A DNA stretch of 64,000 nt, taken from Butyrivibrio sp. LB2008 (GTDB lineage: Bacteria; Bacillota; Clostridia; Lachnospirales; Lachnospiraceae). The number at the start of each line of letters is the position of its first letter. Within the stretch, counting starts at the first letter, position 1. The notes beneath the pieces were generated by a model that made no database searches, was not told the origin of the DNA, and was given only the letters and a program-made list of their open reading frames with translations. The position numbers were made by a program, and so were the translations under genes. Below are positions 1 to 7,924 of this stretch, one piece after another. Location of the stretch: positions 1-64,000 of the forward strand of contig NZ_JHXZ01000018.1 of the NCBI RefSeq assembly GCF_000621565.1. Reading direction: 5' to 3'.

Positions 1-154
1 GAACGAGCACCACACAGAATCATCGTGTAGAAGCTGTACGGTGTGAAAAAGAGACCAAGCACCACACAGAATCATCGCGTAGAAGCTGTACGGTGCGAAA
101 ACTGGACCAAGCACCGTACAGAATCATCGCGGAGAAACTGTACGGTGTGAAAAA
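1..154. repeat. 52-bp tandem hairpin repeat, array A (3 units, truncated by the window edge)
   Basis: Three units recur with a period of 52 bp (the core CAGAAT occurs at 15, 67 and 119). Each unit carries a dyad, CACCGTACAG pairing with CTGTACGGTG around a loop AATCATCGCGGAGAAA; the left arm varies between units. There are no unique spacers. The 154-bp block is nearly identical (about five differences) to three units of array B at 35541-35694, so the two arrays share a duplicated multi-unit block. The array ends exactly where the 196-bp palindromic element begins. The left edge is cut by the window, so the full length is unknown. Confidence 0.85.
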
Positions 155-350
155 GCCCGGCCACAAAAGGTATATATTCGGAAATTCGCCGTCTTCGGAC
201 GAGCAGGATGATTTTTAAGATGAAAAAAAGAAGAGAGCTCGACTGCTTCGAACAACGCTGAGAGGAGAGCTCTCTTCTTTTTTGAGTCTTAAAAAATCAC
301 CGCGCAGCCGTACACAGCGAATTTCCGAATATATACCTTTGCGGCCGGGC
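155..350 (+). repeat. Family I 196-bp palindromic element, copy A
   Basis: The outer arms pair almost perfectly over about 33 bp (starting GCCCGGCCACAAAAGG, ending CCTTTGCGGCCGGGC). Inside are an asymmetric internal loop, a short TGATTTTT/AAAAATCA-type helix, a variable inner stem (here an A/G-rich arm ending GAAGAGAGCTC pairing with GAGCTCTCTTC), and an apical loop containing CTTCGAACAACGCTGAGAG. Length and frame match copies B (2543) and C (46903), but the inner stem sequence is unrelated to theirs. It lies directly against repeat array A on the left and the 3' end of the minus-strand serine hydrolase gene on the right. Confidence 0.85.
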
Positions 351-364
351 GTCCGTAAATACCC

Positions 365-1531
365 TTATGAAAAGATAATATTCTTAATCTTTCGTGTAAG
401 TGGTCCTGTGCCGTAGTCGTAGCGCTGAACCATCATGAGGAAAGTGGTGTTGGTCTCGGGATCGTTTGAGAAGTGCGCACCAAGCCATCCGTCCCAGCCG
501 TATTCACCCTTGTTGGCAATAAGCGAAGCCTGCCTCGGATCATCCAATACACGCATCAGATTTCCGTAGGTATAACCTTCAAGCCCTTGCCACTTCAGGA
601 GATCGCTTTGCTGAGTGTCGTTAAGCTTTCCGGATGTGAGATATTTAACACTGTTTGGCGTAAGAAACTGCTTACCTTCGTATGTACCGCCGTTTAGAAG
701 CATCTGTGCGAAATGCGCATAATCATCTATTGTTGAGAAAAGACCTGCTCCGCCTGATTCAAACAGATTCGGATCCCCGTTATTTCTGATGGCGAGATGA
801 TCACCTGAGTATGTTGAAAGCTTTCCTTTTGTGCGTCTGTATGATTTTGCAAGACGCTCTTTTTTCTCATCCGGAACATAGAAATCGGTGTCTTTCATAC
901 CAAGCGGTTCAAGAATCCTTGATCTTACGAAGTCTCCAAACTTCATTCCCGAAGCTTTTTCTATAACAGCGCCCAGAACATCGGCACTTGTTCCGTACTG
1001 GAAATGACTGCCGGGGATGAAATTAAGCGGGATTTTTCCGAGTTCTTCCGCAAATTCCATCGTTGTTATCATCTTATCCGAGCCGAGTTTTTTCTCCATC
1101 TTGTTCATGAGACGGCCGACTTCAACTTCAGAAGTTGTATTGAGCCCGGGATATACGAGACCTGAGGTCATATTAAGGAGTTCGCGAATTCTCATCTTGT
1201 TTTCTTCAGGAACTTTATGAACCTTACTTTTGGAAAGATAAGTCTGCTTGTTATAGCTCTCGATATAATTGCCGACGGGCTCGCTAAGGTCAAGGATTCC
1301 GTCTTCTATCAGCATCATGGCGGCGGTAGCTGTTATCGGCTTTGACTGTGAATACAGTCTGAAGATATTGTCACGGCTGATAGGAATGTTATTTTTTATA
1401 TCGGCATAGCCGCTCTTTGCAAAAAAGATTTCTTTTCCATCCTTTATCTCAAGTGCGATAACGCCTGCGACTTCCTGATTTGCCACGGCTCTGTCCATGC
1501 ACTCTTGAATAAGTTTCAGTTTGTCTCTCAT
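365..1531 (-). CDS. Serine hydrolase, beta-lactamase (class C / esterase) family
   Basis: A 388-residue protein of the beta-lactamase/penicillin-binding-like serine hydrolase fold. The nucleophile motif SxxK is seen as SQSK at residues 61-64, and a tyrosine motif YGTS at 180-183 takes the place of the class C YxN. No signal peptide is visible, so a cytoplasmic esterase or peptidase role fits better than antibiotic resistance; the family commonly hydrolyses esters or D-amino-acid peptides. An AAAGGAAAG ribosome site precedes the ATG. The gene is monocistronic and its 3' end runs up to the 196-bp palindromic element. The exact substrate cannot be told from sequence. Confidence 0.85.
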   Translation of the reverse strand: MRDKLKLIQECMDRAVANQEVAGVIALEIKDGKEIFFAKSGYADIKNNIPISRDNIFRLYSQSKPITATAAMMLIEDGILDLSEPVGNYIESYNKQTYLSKSKVHKVPEENKMRIRELLNMTSGLVYPGLNTTSEVEVGRLMNKMEKKLGSDKMITTMEFAEELGKIPLNFIPGSHFQYGTSADVLGAVIEKASGMKFGDFVRSRILEPLGMKDTDFYVPDEKKERLAKSYRRTKGKLSTYSGDHLAIRNNGDPNLFESGGAGLFSTIDDYAHFAQMLLNGGTYEGKQFLTPNSVKYLTSGKLNDTQQSDLLKWQGLEGYTYGNLMRVLDDPRQASLIANKGEYGWDGWLGAHFSNDPETNTTFLMMVQRYDYGTGPLTRKIKNIIFS

Positions 1532-1658
1532 AACATCTTTCCTTTCATGACTTTTTAAACATTGTAATATGAAATGCTTATACCTGCCTATAAGATGTCA
1601 ATATTATACAAAATAAAGTCTGAATAGCATAATGGAATTATCAAAGGAGTACTAAACT

Positions 1659-2279
1659 ATGAAAAACATACTTGCATTTGGTGATTCAAATACATGGGGA
1701 CTTATCCCCGGAACAAAAGAAAGATATCCCGACGAAATCAGATGGACGGGACTTGTTCAGAACAAACTTAATGATACAAAAATAATAGAAGAGGGCCTCT
1801 GCGGAAGAACAACCGTATTTGAGGATGAGATAAGACCTTTCAGAAAAGGTGTTGATACACTTCCTCTTATCCTTGAGAGTGCATCACCTCTTGACGGAGT
1901 TATTATCATGCTCGGAACCAATGACTGCAAAACCTATTACCATGCCAACCCGCATGTGATAGGAAAAGGCCTTGAGCGCTGCGTCGAAGAAATCGAAAAA
2001 TATGTATCTCCCGAAAAGGTACTGATCATATCCCCAATACATCTTGGCGACGAAGTCTGGCAACCCACAAAAGATCCTGAATTTGACGTGGATTCCGTAA
2101 ACAGAAGTAAAGAACTCGCAGAAACTTACAGAAACATTGCCAAAAGAAGAGGCAATCAGTTCCTCGCCGCTTCATCCGTTGCCACTCCCAGTAAACGCGA
2201 CGACGAACACCTCGACGAAACCGGCCATGAAGCCCTCGCTACCGCCATCTCAAGAAAAATCGAGTCTATGCAAATCTAA
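1659..2279 (+). CDS. SGNH/GDSL-family hydrolase (arylesterase-like)
   Basis: A 206-residue SGNH hydrolase. Block I is FGDSNTWG at residues 7-14, giving the nucleophile Ser10; block III is GTND at about 88-91; the C-terminal Asp/His pair is in DDEHLDETGH near residue 190. The family cleaves esters such as short acyl or acetyl groups on sugars. There is no signal peptide, so the enzyme is probably cytoplasmic. The start is supported by AAAGGAG upstream of the ATG. It is transcribed away from the preceding serine hydrolase (divergent pair); its 3' side is a 500-bp noncoding interval full of palindromic elements. Confidence 0.88.
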   Translation: MKNILAFGDSNTWGLIPGTKERYPDEIRWTGLVQNKLNDTKIIEEGLCGRTTVFEDEIRPFRKGVDTLPLILESASPLDGVIIMLGTNDCKTYYHANPHVIGKGLERCVEEIEKYVSPEKVLIISPIHLGDEVWQPTKDPEFDVDSVNRSKELAETYRNIAKRRGNQFLAASSVATPSKRDDEHLDETGHEALATAISRKIESMQI

Positions 2280-2349
2280 GCACACAAAGAACCGCGAGCG
2301 ACTATCTATTCTGCGCAAAAAGTCGAGATATTTGATGACATCACATATC

Positions 2350-2509
2350 AGTGTGGTGTCTTGTTGACAATTTGATAAATTACTTGCCTGATTATTCATA
2401 TGCGTTGTCAATCTCAATCGTCGTAGCCACCGCTACGACTCATTCGATTTCCTAGCATATGAATAATCATTCAGCGTAATTTGATCAAAAATCACCGTGT
2501 CAGCACACT
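2350..2509. repeat. Family II palindromic element, copy 1
   Basis: About 160 bp between an outer AGTGTG and its complement CACACT. Nested helices follow: AAATTAC/GTAATTT, then the stem GATTATTCATATGC/GCATATGAATAATC, then the inner hairpin GTCGTAGCCACCGCTACGAC followed by TCATTC. Copy 2 at 35240 has the same flanking words (ATTACTTGCCT, CAATCGTCGTA, TACGACTCATTC, CTACGTAA or CAGCGTAA) but a different stem. Just before this copy, 2317-2349 resembles the right-hand outer part of copy 2 (AAAGTCGAG...TTTGATGACA), suggesting a partial element abutting it. The interval 2280-2779 holds no gene. Confidence 0.75.
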
Positions 2510-2542
2510 AAATTTTCACATTTACCGCCCTTTTCATAGACA

Positions 2543-2738
2543 GCCCGGCCACAATGGTATATATTCGGAAATCCGCTGTCTTCGTACGAGCAAGATGATT
2601 TTCAACTTTAATAAAACCCGAAGATGCTGACTTCTCTGAACAACGTGAAAGGAAGCATCTTCGGGTTTTATTAAAGTATGAAAATCACTGCGCAGACGTA
2701 CACAGCGGATTTCCGAATATATACCATTGTGGCCGGGC
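2543..2738 (+). repeat. Family I 196-bp palindromic element, copy B
   Basis: Exactly 196 bp from GCCCGGCC to GGCCGGGC, the same length as copies A and C. The outer arms pair over about 35 bp (AT-rich GGTATATATTCGGAAAT against ATTTCCGAATATATACC). The inner stem is CTTTAATAAAACCCGAAGATGCT against its complement after the loop, unrelated to the stems of A and C. The apical loop reads CTCTGAACAACGTGAAAG, identical to copy C on its own strand. It lies between the convergent SGNH hydrolase and the small protein at 2780. Confidence 0.88.
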
Positions 2739-2779
2739 GTCAGGAAAGGCAGTATCACTAAAAATTAGCGCGCAGTCCT

Positions 2780-3115
2780 TTATACTTCGTCATCGTTTGC
2801 TTTGTTTGGCTTGGGAGCGCGTTCTTTGGCTTCGTCGACGACAATGGTGTTGTTCATGCAAGGCGAATTGAGGATTCTCTCTGCATATCTTTCTGCCATA
2901 TCGTAGGCAAAAGCCACTTTGTGTAAGTTTGATTCGATATTCTGAAGCGTTACATTAATTTTTGCCGCCATCATTCGAACGTAACTCCTGTTGGCCGGAG
3001 TCGTCTCCATCTCCTCGAATTTTGCCAACATTTCATTGAGTTCTTCTTTGTAACTTTCGAATTCTTTTCTATGTTGTAAAAGATTGTCATTAAAAATAAT
3101 AATCTTGGTCTGCAT
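2780..3115 (-). CDS. Hypothetical small helical protein
   Basis: A 111-residue protein that I do not recognise. It starts MQTKIII, has charged, heptad-like helices over residues 10-85 (likely a coiled coil) and ends in a Lys/Pro/Asp-rich tail. The ATG at 3115 is chosen because AAAAGGG sits seven bases upstream; a TTG seven codons earlier is also open but has no ribosome site. No signal peptide or membrane segment. It is convergent with the SGNH hydrolase and separated from it by palindromic elements. The interval upstream (3116-3389) probably carries divergent promoters for this gene and the AAA+ ATPase. Confidence 0.65.
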   Translation of the reverse strand: MQTKIIIFNDNLLQHRKEFESYKEELNEMLAKFEEMETTPANRSYVRMMAAKINVTLQNIESNLHKVAFAYDMAERYAERILNSPCMNNTIVVDEAKERAPKPNKANDDEV

Positions 3116-3389
3116 TTTTTTACCCTTTTCTTTCAAAGTATTTTTGTAAAATAAATGTTAATAAAATTATAGAGAAATATTTACAATGTTGCAAGTGTTT
3201 TTGAAATAATAGGGCGAAAAGCACATAGACAGGGGTTAAACAATTGTTACAGTGTGAAGAATATGTTTTTGGAGACGATAGATGGTGAACGAAGTTGTGA
3301 TTGGAACGGCTTGAAAAAATACACGCAAAATGATGATAATAACAGATAACTGATATATAATTTACCTAAAAAAAATCGTGGAGAAATAT

Positions 3390-4691
3390 ATGGAACATCT
3401 GGTATCAAATTTGTTAATATACGGCGATCTGCCAAAGGACTCGGTTTTAATGCAACTTGCTTATGTTTTTAAAGATTTTCATTCAAAAGATTATGATAAG
3501 ACCGAGCTCACAACAAGAATTTATAAACAGGTAAAGAGGATCCTTGAACTTGGGACGGATTATGCATTTGACAAGAATCTCTGGCATAACTATCTGACAT
3601 ATCTTTTGATCATGCAGGAGAATCCTTTTTCTTTGACATGTGAAAAAGTGGGAAGCAAGGACGGAAGTGTAAATCATTTCGCAAAGAGTGACTTTGGTGT
3701 GTATAAGAAGCTATTCGAATATGATTTTTCCGAGATTGAGGAAGCTTTGGAAATAGATTGCTTTACATGTATAACAAATTATAAGGCAATTGAGAAGCCG
3801 GAGCTTATGTACAATCATAATGTGAGTGAAAAAGTAAGGAGTCTTTCGGAGAAACTTGAAAAGGCTACCGATGAAAATGACTTTTTTGACATTGTAACGA
3901 AGTTCTATAAAGATATCGGTGTGGGTGCATTTGGTCTCAACAAAGCATTCAGACTTAATGAGGACAAGGATGGAAAGATTGTTTTTTCATCTATCAACAA
4001 CATGGATACGGTTGTGCTTGACGATCTTGTCGGCTACGAGATTCAGAAGAAGAAACTTGTGGCAAATACCAAGGCATTTGTCGAGGGAAAGAAAGCCAAC
4101 AATGTATTGCTTTTTGGTGACAGTGGAACGGGAAAATCAACGAGTATTAAGGCTATTGTAAATGAGTTCTATTCTGACGGACTAAGAATGATAGAGATAT
4201 ATAAATACCAGTTCAGGCTTTTATCTTCGCTTATTTCGCAGATCAAAAACAGAAATTATAAGTTTATTATTTACATGGACGATCTTTCTTTTGAAGAGGA
4301 TGAATCCGATTATAAGTTCCTTAAAGCCGTTATCGAAGGCGGTGTTGAGACAAGACCTGATAATATTCTTATTTATGCGACATCGAACAGAAGACATCTT
4401 ATCAAGGAGACCTGGAAAGACAGACGTGATGTTGAGCAGAATGCTGATATCCATCATTCCGATACGATGGAGGAGAAGCTTTCACTTGCAAACAGATTTG
4501 GTGTGACAATAGGATATTACAAGCCTTCAAGACAGGAATACTATGACATTGTCAGAGAGTTGGCGGTCAGAAACAATATCGACATGGAAGAAGAGGAGCT
4601 GTTCAGGGAAGCAGACAGATGGGAAATGAATCACGGCGGAATATCGGGACGTGTTGCACAGCAGTTTATAAATCACGTGCTGGGACAGTAA
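3390..4691 (+). CDS. DUF815-family AAA+ ATPase
   Basis: A 433-residue ATP-binding protein matching the DUF815 (COG2607) group of AAA+ ATPases. The N-terminal half (about 1-205) is helical and poorly defined. Walker A GDSGTGKST is at about 243-251 and Walker B FIIYMDDLSF at about 292-301, followed by an arginine-rich stretch typical of this group. The partner and process are unknown. The ATG at 3390 is preferred because GGAG lies seven bases upstream; a GTG four codons earlier would contain that ribosome site. A TATAAT at 3356-3361 is a possible -10 box. Next downstream is a convergent Cys-rich small protein. Confidence 0.85.
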   Translation: MEHLVSNLLIYGDLPKDSVLMQLAYVFKDFHSKDYDKTELTTRIYKQVKRILELGTDYAFDKNLWHNYLTYLLIMQENPFSLTCEKVGSKDGSVNHFAKSDFGVYKKLFEYDFSEIEEALEIDCFTCITNYKAIEKPELMYNHNVSEKVRSLSEKLEKATDENDFFDIVTKFYKDIGVGAFGLNKAFRLNEDKDGKIVFSSINNMDTVVLDDLVGYEIQKKKLVANTKAFVEGKKANNVLLFGDSGTGKSTSIKAIVNEFYSDGLRMIEIYKYQFRLLSSLISQIKNRNYKFIIYMDDLSFEEDESDYKFLKAVIEGGVETRPDNILIYATSNRRHLIKETWKDRRDVEQNADIHHSDTMEEKLSLANRFGVTIGYYKPSRQEYYDIVRELAVRNNIDMEEEELFREADRWEMNHGGISGRVAQQFINHVLGQ

Positions 4692-4703
4692 ATCGAGACG
4701 TGC

Positions 4704-4919
4704 TTAAGGGTTCCACTTTAGATTGGGACAGCCCTGGGCACAGCCGTTGAGATATTCGTTTCTCACTTCACATGCTGCATTACGACAGTCCTTGCATCTG
4801 AAAGTGTAGTGGTAGGAATATCTCTTTTTGCAGGTCTTGCAGCAAAAGGGCATACTACTGTTGCGGGCATTAAATGTGCGACCGCAGCCTATACAGATTT
4901 TAGTCGTATTATGTGCCAT
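4704..4919 (-). CDS. Small Cys-rich (zinc-ribbon-like) protein
   Basis: A 71-residue protein with cysteines arranged as CxxC (residues 9-12), a CCKTC cluster at about 26-30, CKDC at about 42-45 and a C-terminal CAQGC pair. This suggests binding of two zinc ions. It is probably a small nucleic-acid or protein binding module; no further function can be assigned. AAGGGGG lies upstream of the ATG. It converges on the DUF815 ATPase with a 12-bp gap and is divergent from the HypA-like gene. Confidence 0.7.
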   Translation of the reverse strand: MAHNTTKICIGCGRTFNARNSSMPFCCKTCKKRYSYHYTFRCKDCRNAACEVRNEYLNGCAQGCPNLKWNP

Positions 4920-5018
4920 AGCAAGTACCCCCTTTATGTATTATTATCTTTTTTGTGCTGAATATAATCAATTAAAATGCAATAAAATGATAATTAAATA
5001 ATGATTTATGGTGAAACT

Positions 5019-5357
5019 ATGCATGAGATGAGTTATGTGACGAAGATAGTTGCGATGGCTATGGATTCGGCAAAAGACAGTAAAATAAAGAGTATACATG
5101 TTCTTGTTGGGAAGACCAGCGGAGTATTGCCCTATTACCTGAACAAGTACTATACGAAAGTAGTGGAGGGAACGGAACTTGAGGGATCTGAGCTTATATG
5201 TGAGGAAGTTCCGGTAAAAGCGCTGTGCGAGGAGTGCGGCAAAGAGTATTATCCCGACAAGAGCAACAGATATCTGTGCCCGCACTGCGGAGGAAAGAGG
5301 GCAAAGATAATAGAAGGCAAGGATATAGTTATAAAAAGTATAGCGGTTGTAGATTAA
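5019..5357 (+). CDS. HypA-like nickel/zinc metallochaperone
   Basis: A 112-residue protein of the HypA/HybF family, close to the usual 113-118 residues. It begins MHEMS, where His2 (with Glu3) is the nickel-binding element of HypA, and has a zinc domain with CEEC at about 67-70 and CPHC at about 84-87. HypA delivers nickel to [NiFe]-hydrogenase or urease together with the GTPase HypB. I start at the ATG at 5019 so that His follows Met; the longer frame from 5001 would bury it. No hydrogenase or urease gene is in the window, but a G3E-family GTPase follows directly, matching the HypA-GTPase pairing. Confidence 0.82.
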   Translation: MHEMSYVTKIVAMAMDSAKDSKIKSIHVLVGKTSGVLPYYLNKYYTKVVEGTELEGSELICEEVPVKALCEECGKEYYPDKSNRYLCPHCGGKRAKIIEGKDIVIKSIAVVD

Positions 5358-5363
5358 AAATAT

Positions 5364-5392
5364 AGAGGTCTGTCTGTACAGGCCTCTTTTTT
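5364..5392 (+). terminator. Rho-independent terminator after the HypA-like gene
   Basis: The hairpin AGAGGTCTGT/ACAGGCCTCT is followed by six T residues. It lies seven bases after the stop codon of the HypA-like gene and 12 bases before the start of the GTPase, so read-through to the GTPase must be partial or the GTPase has its own promoter. Confidence 0.85.
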
Positions 5393-5403
5393 GAAACGGA
5401 GAG

Positions 5404-6354
5404 ATGATGACAAAAGTTGATCTTATAACAGGATTTCTCGGATCGGGAAAGACTACTTTTTTAAAAAAATATGCTAAGAAACTCATGGAAAAAGGTGAGC
5501 GTATATGCATTATCGAAAACGACTTTGGTGCGATAAATGTTGATATGGTTCTTTTGAAGGAGTTGTTGGGCGATAATTGCAATATAGAGATGATAGTCGG
5601 CGGCGACGGAGAAGAAGCGCATCAGCGCAGGCTAAAGACAAAGCTTATCGCGATGGGGATGCTCGGATATGACAGAGTGATAATCGAACCTTCGGGGATT
5701 TTTGATCCGGATGAGCTGTTTGATATTTTATATGAGTCGCCGATAGATATGTGGTATGAGATGGGAAGCGTCATCTGTATATATGACGCGGAGACCGGGG
5801 CGGATATGTCGATGGAATCAAGGTATCTTATGATGGCGGAAATGGCATCCGCAGGAATTGTGCTTGTAAGTAAACTTGATGAAGAGGACGAGAAGAAAAA
5901 GACAGAGATTGCATCAGAAATTGGAGCTGTACTTGATGAATTCGATTGTTCACGAACGGTAAGACCTCAGGACATCATCGCAAAGAATTGGGAAAATTTG
6001 TCAGATGCTGATTACAACAGGATTATCAATGCGGGATATAAAAGAGCCGATTATAAAAAAAGTTTGCGCGTAGGAGATTCCGGTTATCAGACGCTGTTTT
6101 ATTTTGATTTTGCGATGGCTGAAAATGTATTACACGAAACCGTGACTAATATCCTGAAGGACAAGGATTGCGGAGATGTGCACAGAATAAAAGGCTTTGT
6201 AAATATCAGTGATGATAAAAAGGTGGAGATAAATGCTACCGTGAGCAGGTATGAGGTAAAGAGCGTAGATACGGACCGCGCTGTACTTATAGTGATCGGC
6301 GAAAGGCTGGACCGCGAGAAATTGGCTAAATATGTAGGAAAGCCTTCCGTATAG
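5404..6354 (+). CDS. G3E-family (CobW/HypB/UreG-like) GTPase lacking the CxCC motif
   Basis: A 316-residue P-loop GTPase of the CobW/COG0523 type. Walker A GFLGSGKTT is at residues 10-18, the Walker B/switch region IIEPSG near residue 96, and a C-terminal CobW_C-like domain from about 220. Family members insert metal (Zn, Co, Ni) into target proteins. The CxCC metal motif that normally follows the second beta strand is absent; in its place is VGGDGEEAHQRR. This makes it closer in logic to HypB or UreG, which also lack CxCC. The start follows CGGAGAG; ATG 5404 or 5407 are both possible. It pairs with the HypA-like gene upstream. Confidence 0.8.
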   Translation: MMTKVDLITGFLGSGKTTFLKKYAKKLMEKGERICIIENDFGAINVDMVLLKELLGDNCNIEMIVGGDGEEAHQRRLKTKLIAMGMLGYDRVIIEPSGIFDPDELFDILYESPIDMWYEMGSVICIYDAETGADMSMESRYLMMAEMASAGIVLVSKLDEEDEKKKTEIASEIGAVLDEFDCSRTVRPQDIIAKNWENLSDADYNRIINAGYKRADYKKSLRVGDSGYQTLFYFDFAMAENVLHETVTNILKDKDCGDVHRIKGFVNISDDKKVEINATVSRYEVKSVDTDRAVLIVIGERLDREKLAKYVGKPSV

Positions 6355-6428
6355 GTGCAAAGTGCATTTATTTATAGTATAATTTACGCAAGAGAGTTAA
6401 TATGTTAACACAATTAAGGAGTATACGA

Positions 6429-7850
6429 ATGTCTGACAATCTTAACGACGGAAAAATTGGATATTCATCATCTTCTAATTTTGCGCCTAGTGATATTTTA
6501 TATATGCTCAAGGACCTTCCGGATGCATATTGTATTTTTAAAGTAATGACAGATCCTTTCGGAACAGTAAAGGATATGCTTTTTTTGTTTGCAAATGAGA
6601 AATACTCTCAGCTTGTTGGTAAGCCATCAGCTGAGCTTGTCGGAAATACATATTTAAAGACTGTAATGAACAGAGACGAGGATTGGATAAAGTATAGCTA
6701 TCAGGCAGCAATCCTCAGACAATCCGCAACAATCAGAACATACAACACCCAGCACGATAAGTGGCTGGAGTACTGTGCCGTTCCTGTTTATCAGAAGGGC
6801 TTTTGCGCATTTATCATACATGACATAACTATTGCGAAAAAGAGTGAGGATAACAGGGAGCTTGCTTCGAATACGAGTAAGCTTGTCATTGATTGCGCTA
6901 CCGCATTATCTTCTGCCGAGTTTGGAAAAGGTATAAGAAAAGTATTAAAGCTGTTAGGCCAGACGATAAAGGCTGATCGTGTCGGTATTGTAGAGGTAAA
7001 AGACAGGAAGGTCGTTGATGTAAGAGAGTGGCTTAACGATGCACATGCGTCCAATCTTCCCAACCGCAAGAATTTTGAACGCATGAATATCATAGATATG
7101 TGGGACAGGCAGCTTAAAGGGAAGAATACAATTGTTATAAATGATACATCAGTTATTCGCGACTATGAAGAAGAGGTATATAACGAGCTTCTTGCAGGAA
7201 GTATTTCAAGGTATATAGTAACAACGCTTCATGACAATGATGAGATAATAGGATATCTTGTTGCGGATAATTATGAGAATACATTGCCTATAAATGTAGC
7301 GGAAGTAATGGAATCTGTAGCGATTTTCATTTCCTACGATATGAGAAACAGGGCACTTACCAAAGAGATGGAGTATCTTGGAAGTCACGATGCACTTACG
7401 GGACTTGGAAACAGAAATTCATTGAATCAGGTACTTCTTGTGTTGTCCGGAATGTCATCGGTTGCAGGTGTATGTTATACGGATATAAACGGACTTAAAG
7501 CAATAAACGCGCGTGAAGGCCATGATGCGGGAGATGCGAAGATAAAAGAGGCGGCAAATATTGTTGCATCTGTATTTAAACGCAAGAACTGCTATAGGAT
7601 CGGCGGAGATGAGTTCCTGGCAATTATCCCTGAGATCACGCAGGAGAAATTTGAGGAGCAGGTTAAGAAACTTCGTACAAAACTTGCGAAGGTTTCCGCT
7701 GCGATCGGATCTGTATGGATAGAAGATTCCGGTGAGATCAATAAAGCTGTTAAAAGAGCCGATGAGAGAATGTATGAAGACAAAGCTGCTTATTACAAGG
7801 ATAAGGAGCATGAACGTCGCGGAAAGCACGAACAGGAAGAGCAAGAATAA
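6429..7850 (+). CDS. PAS-GAF-GGDEF protein, probable diguanylate cyclase
   Basis: A 473-residue cytoplasmic signalling protein: a PAS-like sensor (about 20-140), a GAF-like domain (about 150-310) and a C-terminal GGDEF domain. The active-site motif GGDEF is intact at about 392-396, so cyclic-di-GMP synthesis is expected. The RxxD inhibitory site usually found just upstream is not present (the region reads FKRKNCYRI). The tail is strongly charged. The ATG at 6429 is chosen for its AAGGAG 8 bases upstream; the frame is open 27 bases earlier. A TATAAT at 6376-6381 may be the -10 box. It ends at a terminator shared with pta. Confidence 0.88.
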   Translation: MSDNLNDGKIGYSSSSNFAPSDILYMLKDLPDAYCIFKVMTDPFGTVKDMLFLFANEKYSQLVGKPSAELVGNTYLKTVMNRDEDWIKYSYQAAILRQSATIRTYNTQHDKWLEYCAVPVYQKGFCAFIIHDITIAKKSEDNRELASNTSKLVIDCATALSSAEFGKGIRKVLKLLGQTIKADRVGIVEVKDRKVVDVREWLNDAHASNLPNRKNFERMNIIDMWDRQLKGKNTIVINDTSVIRDYEEEVYNELLAGSISRYIVTTLHDNDEIIGYLVADNYENTLPINVAEVMESVAIFISYDMRNRALTKEMEYLGSHDALTGLGNRNSLNQVLLVLSGMSSVAGVCYTDINGLKAINAREGHDAGDAKIKEAANIVASVFKRKNCYRIGGDEFLAIIPEITQEKFEEQVKKLRTKLAKVSAAIGSVWIEDSGEINKAVKRADERMYEDKAAYYKDKEHERRGKHEQEEQE

Positions 7851-7864
7851 AGAGTAAAAAATAA

Positions 7865-7909
7865 CCCCATAGAAGCGAGTATTTCAAGCTTCTATGGGGA
7901 TTTCTTTTG
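7865..7909. terminator. Bidirectional terminator between the GGDEF gene and pta
   Basis: The perfect 12-bp stem CCCCATAGAAGC/GCTTCTATGGGG has an 11-base loop. It is followed by a T-rich run on the plus strand and preceded by an A-rich run (T-rich on the minus strand). It lies between two convergent genes and can serve both. Confidence 0.85.
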
Positions 7910-7924
7910 CTTTTAACAAATGAC

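Noticed and set aside
155..350. Ordinary Rho-independent terminator or classical MITE
   Set aside because: It is far too long for a terminator and has no U-run; a MITE would keep its inner sequence between copies, whereas here the inner stem is swapped.
2534..2758. 74-residue open frame across family I copy B, similar to the one at 46883-47107
   Set aside because: The similarity follows from the shared DNA palindrome; no ribosome site fits, and in copy A the matching frame has a different middle and stops early.
4968..5582. 204-residue minus-strand open frame over the HypA-like gene and GTPase start
   Set aside because: Both plus-strand genes have clear motifs and a terminator between them; the antisense frame lacks them.
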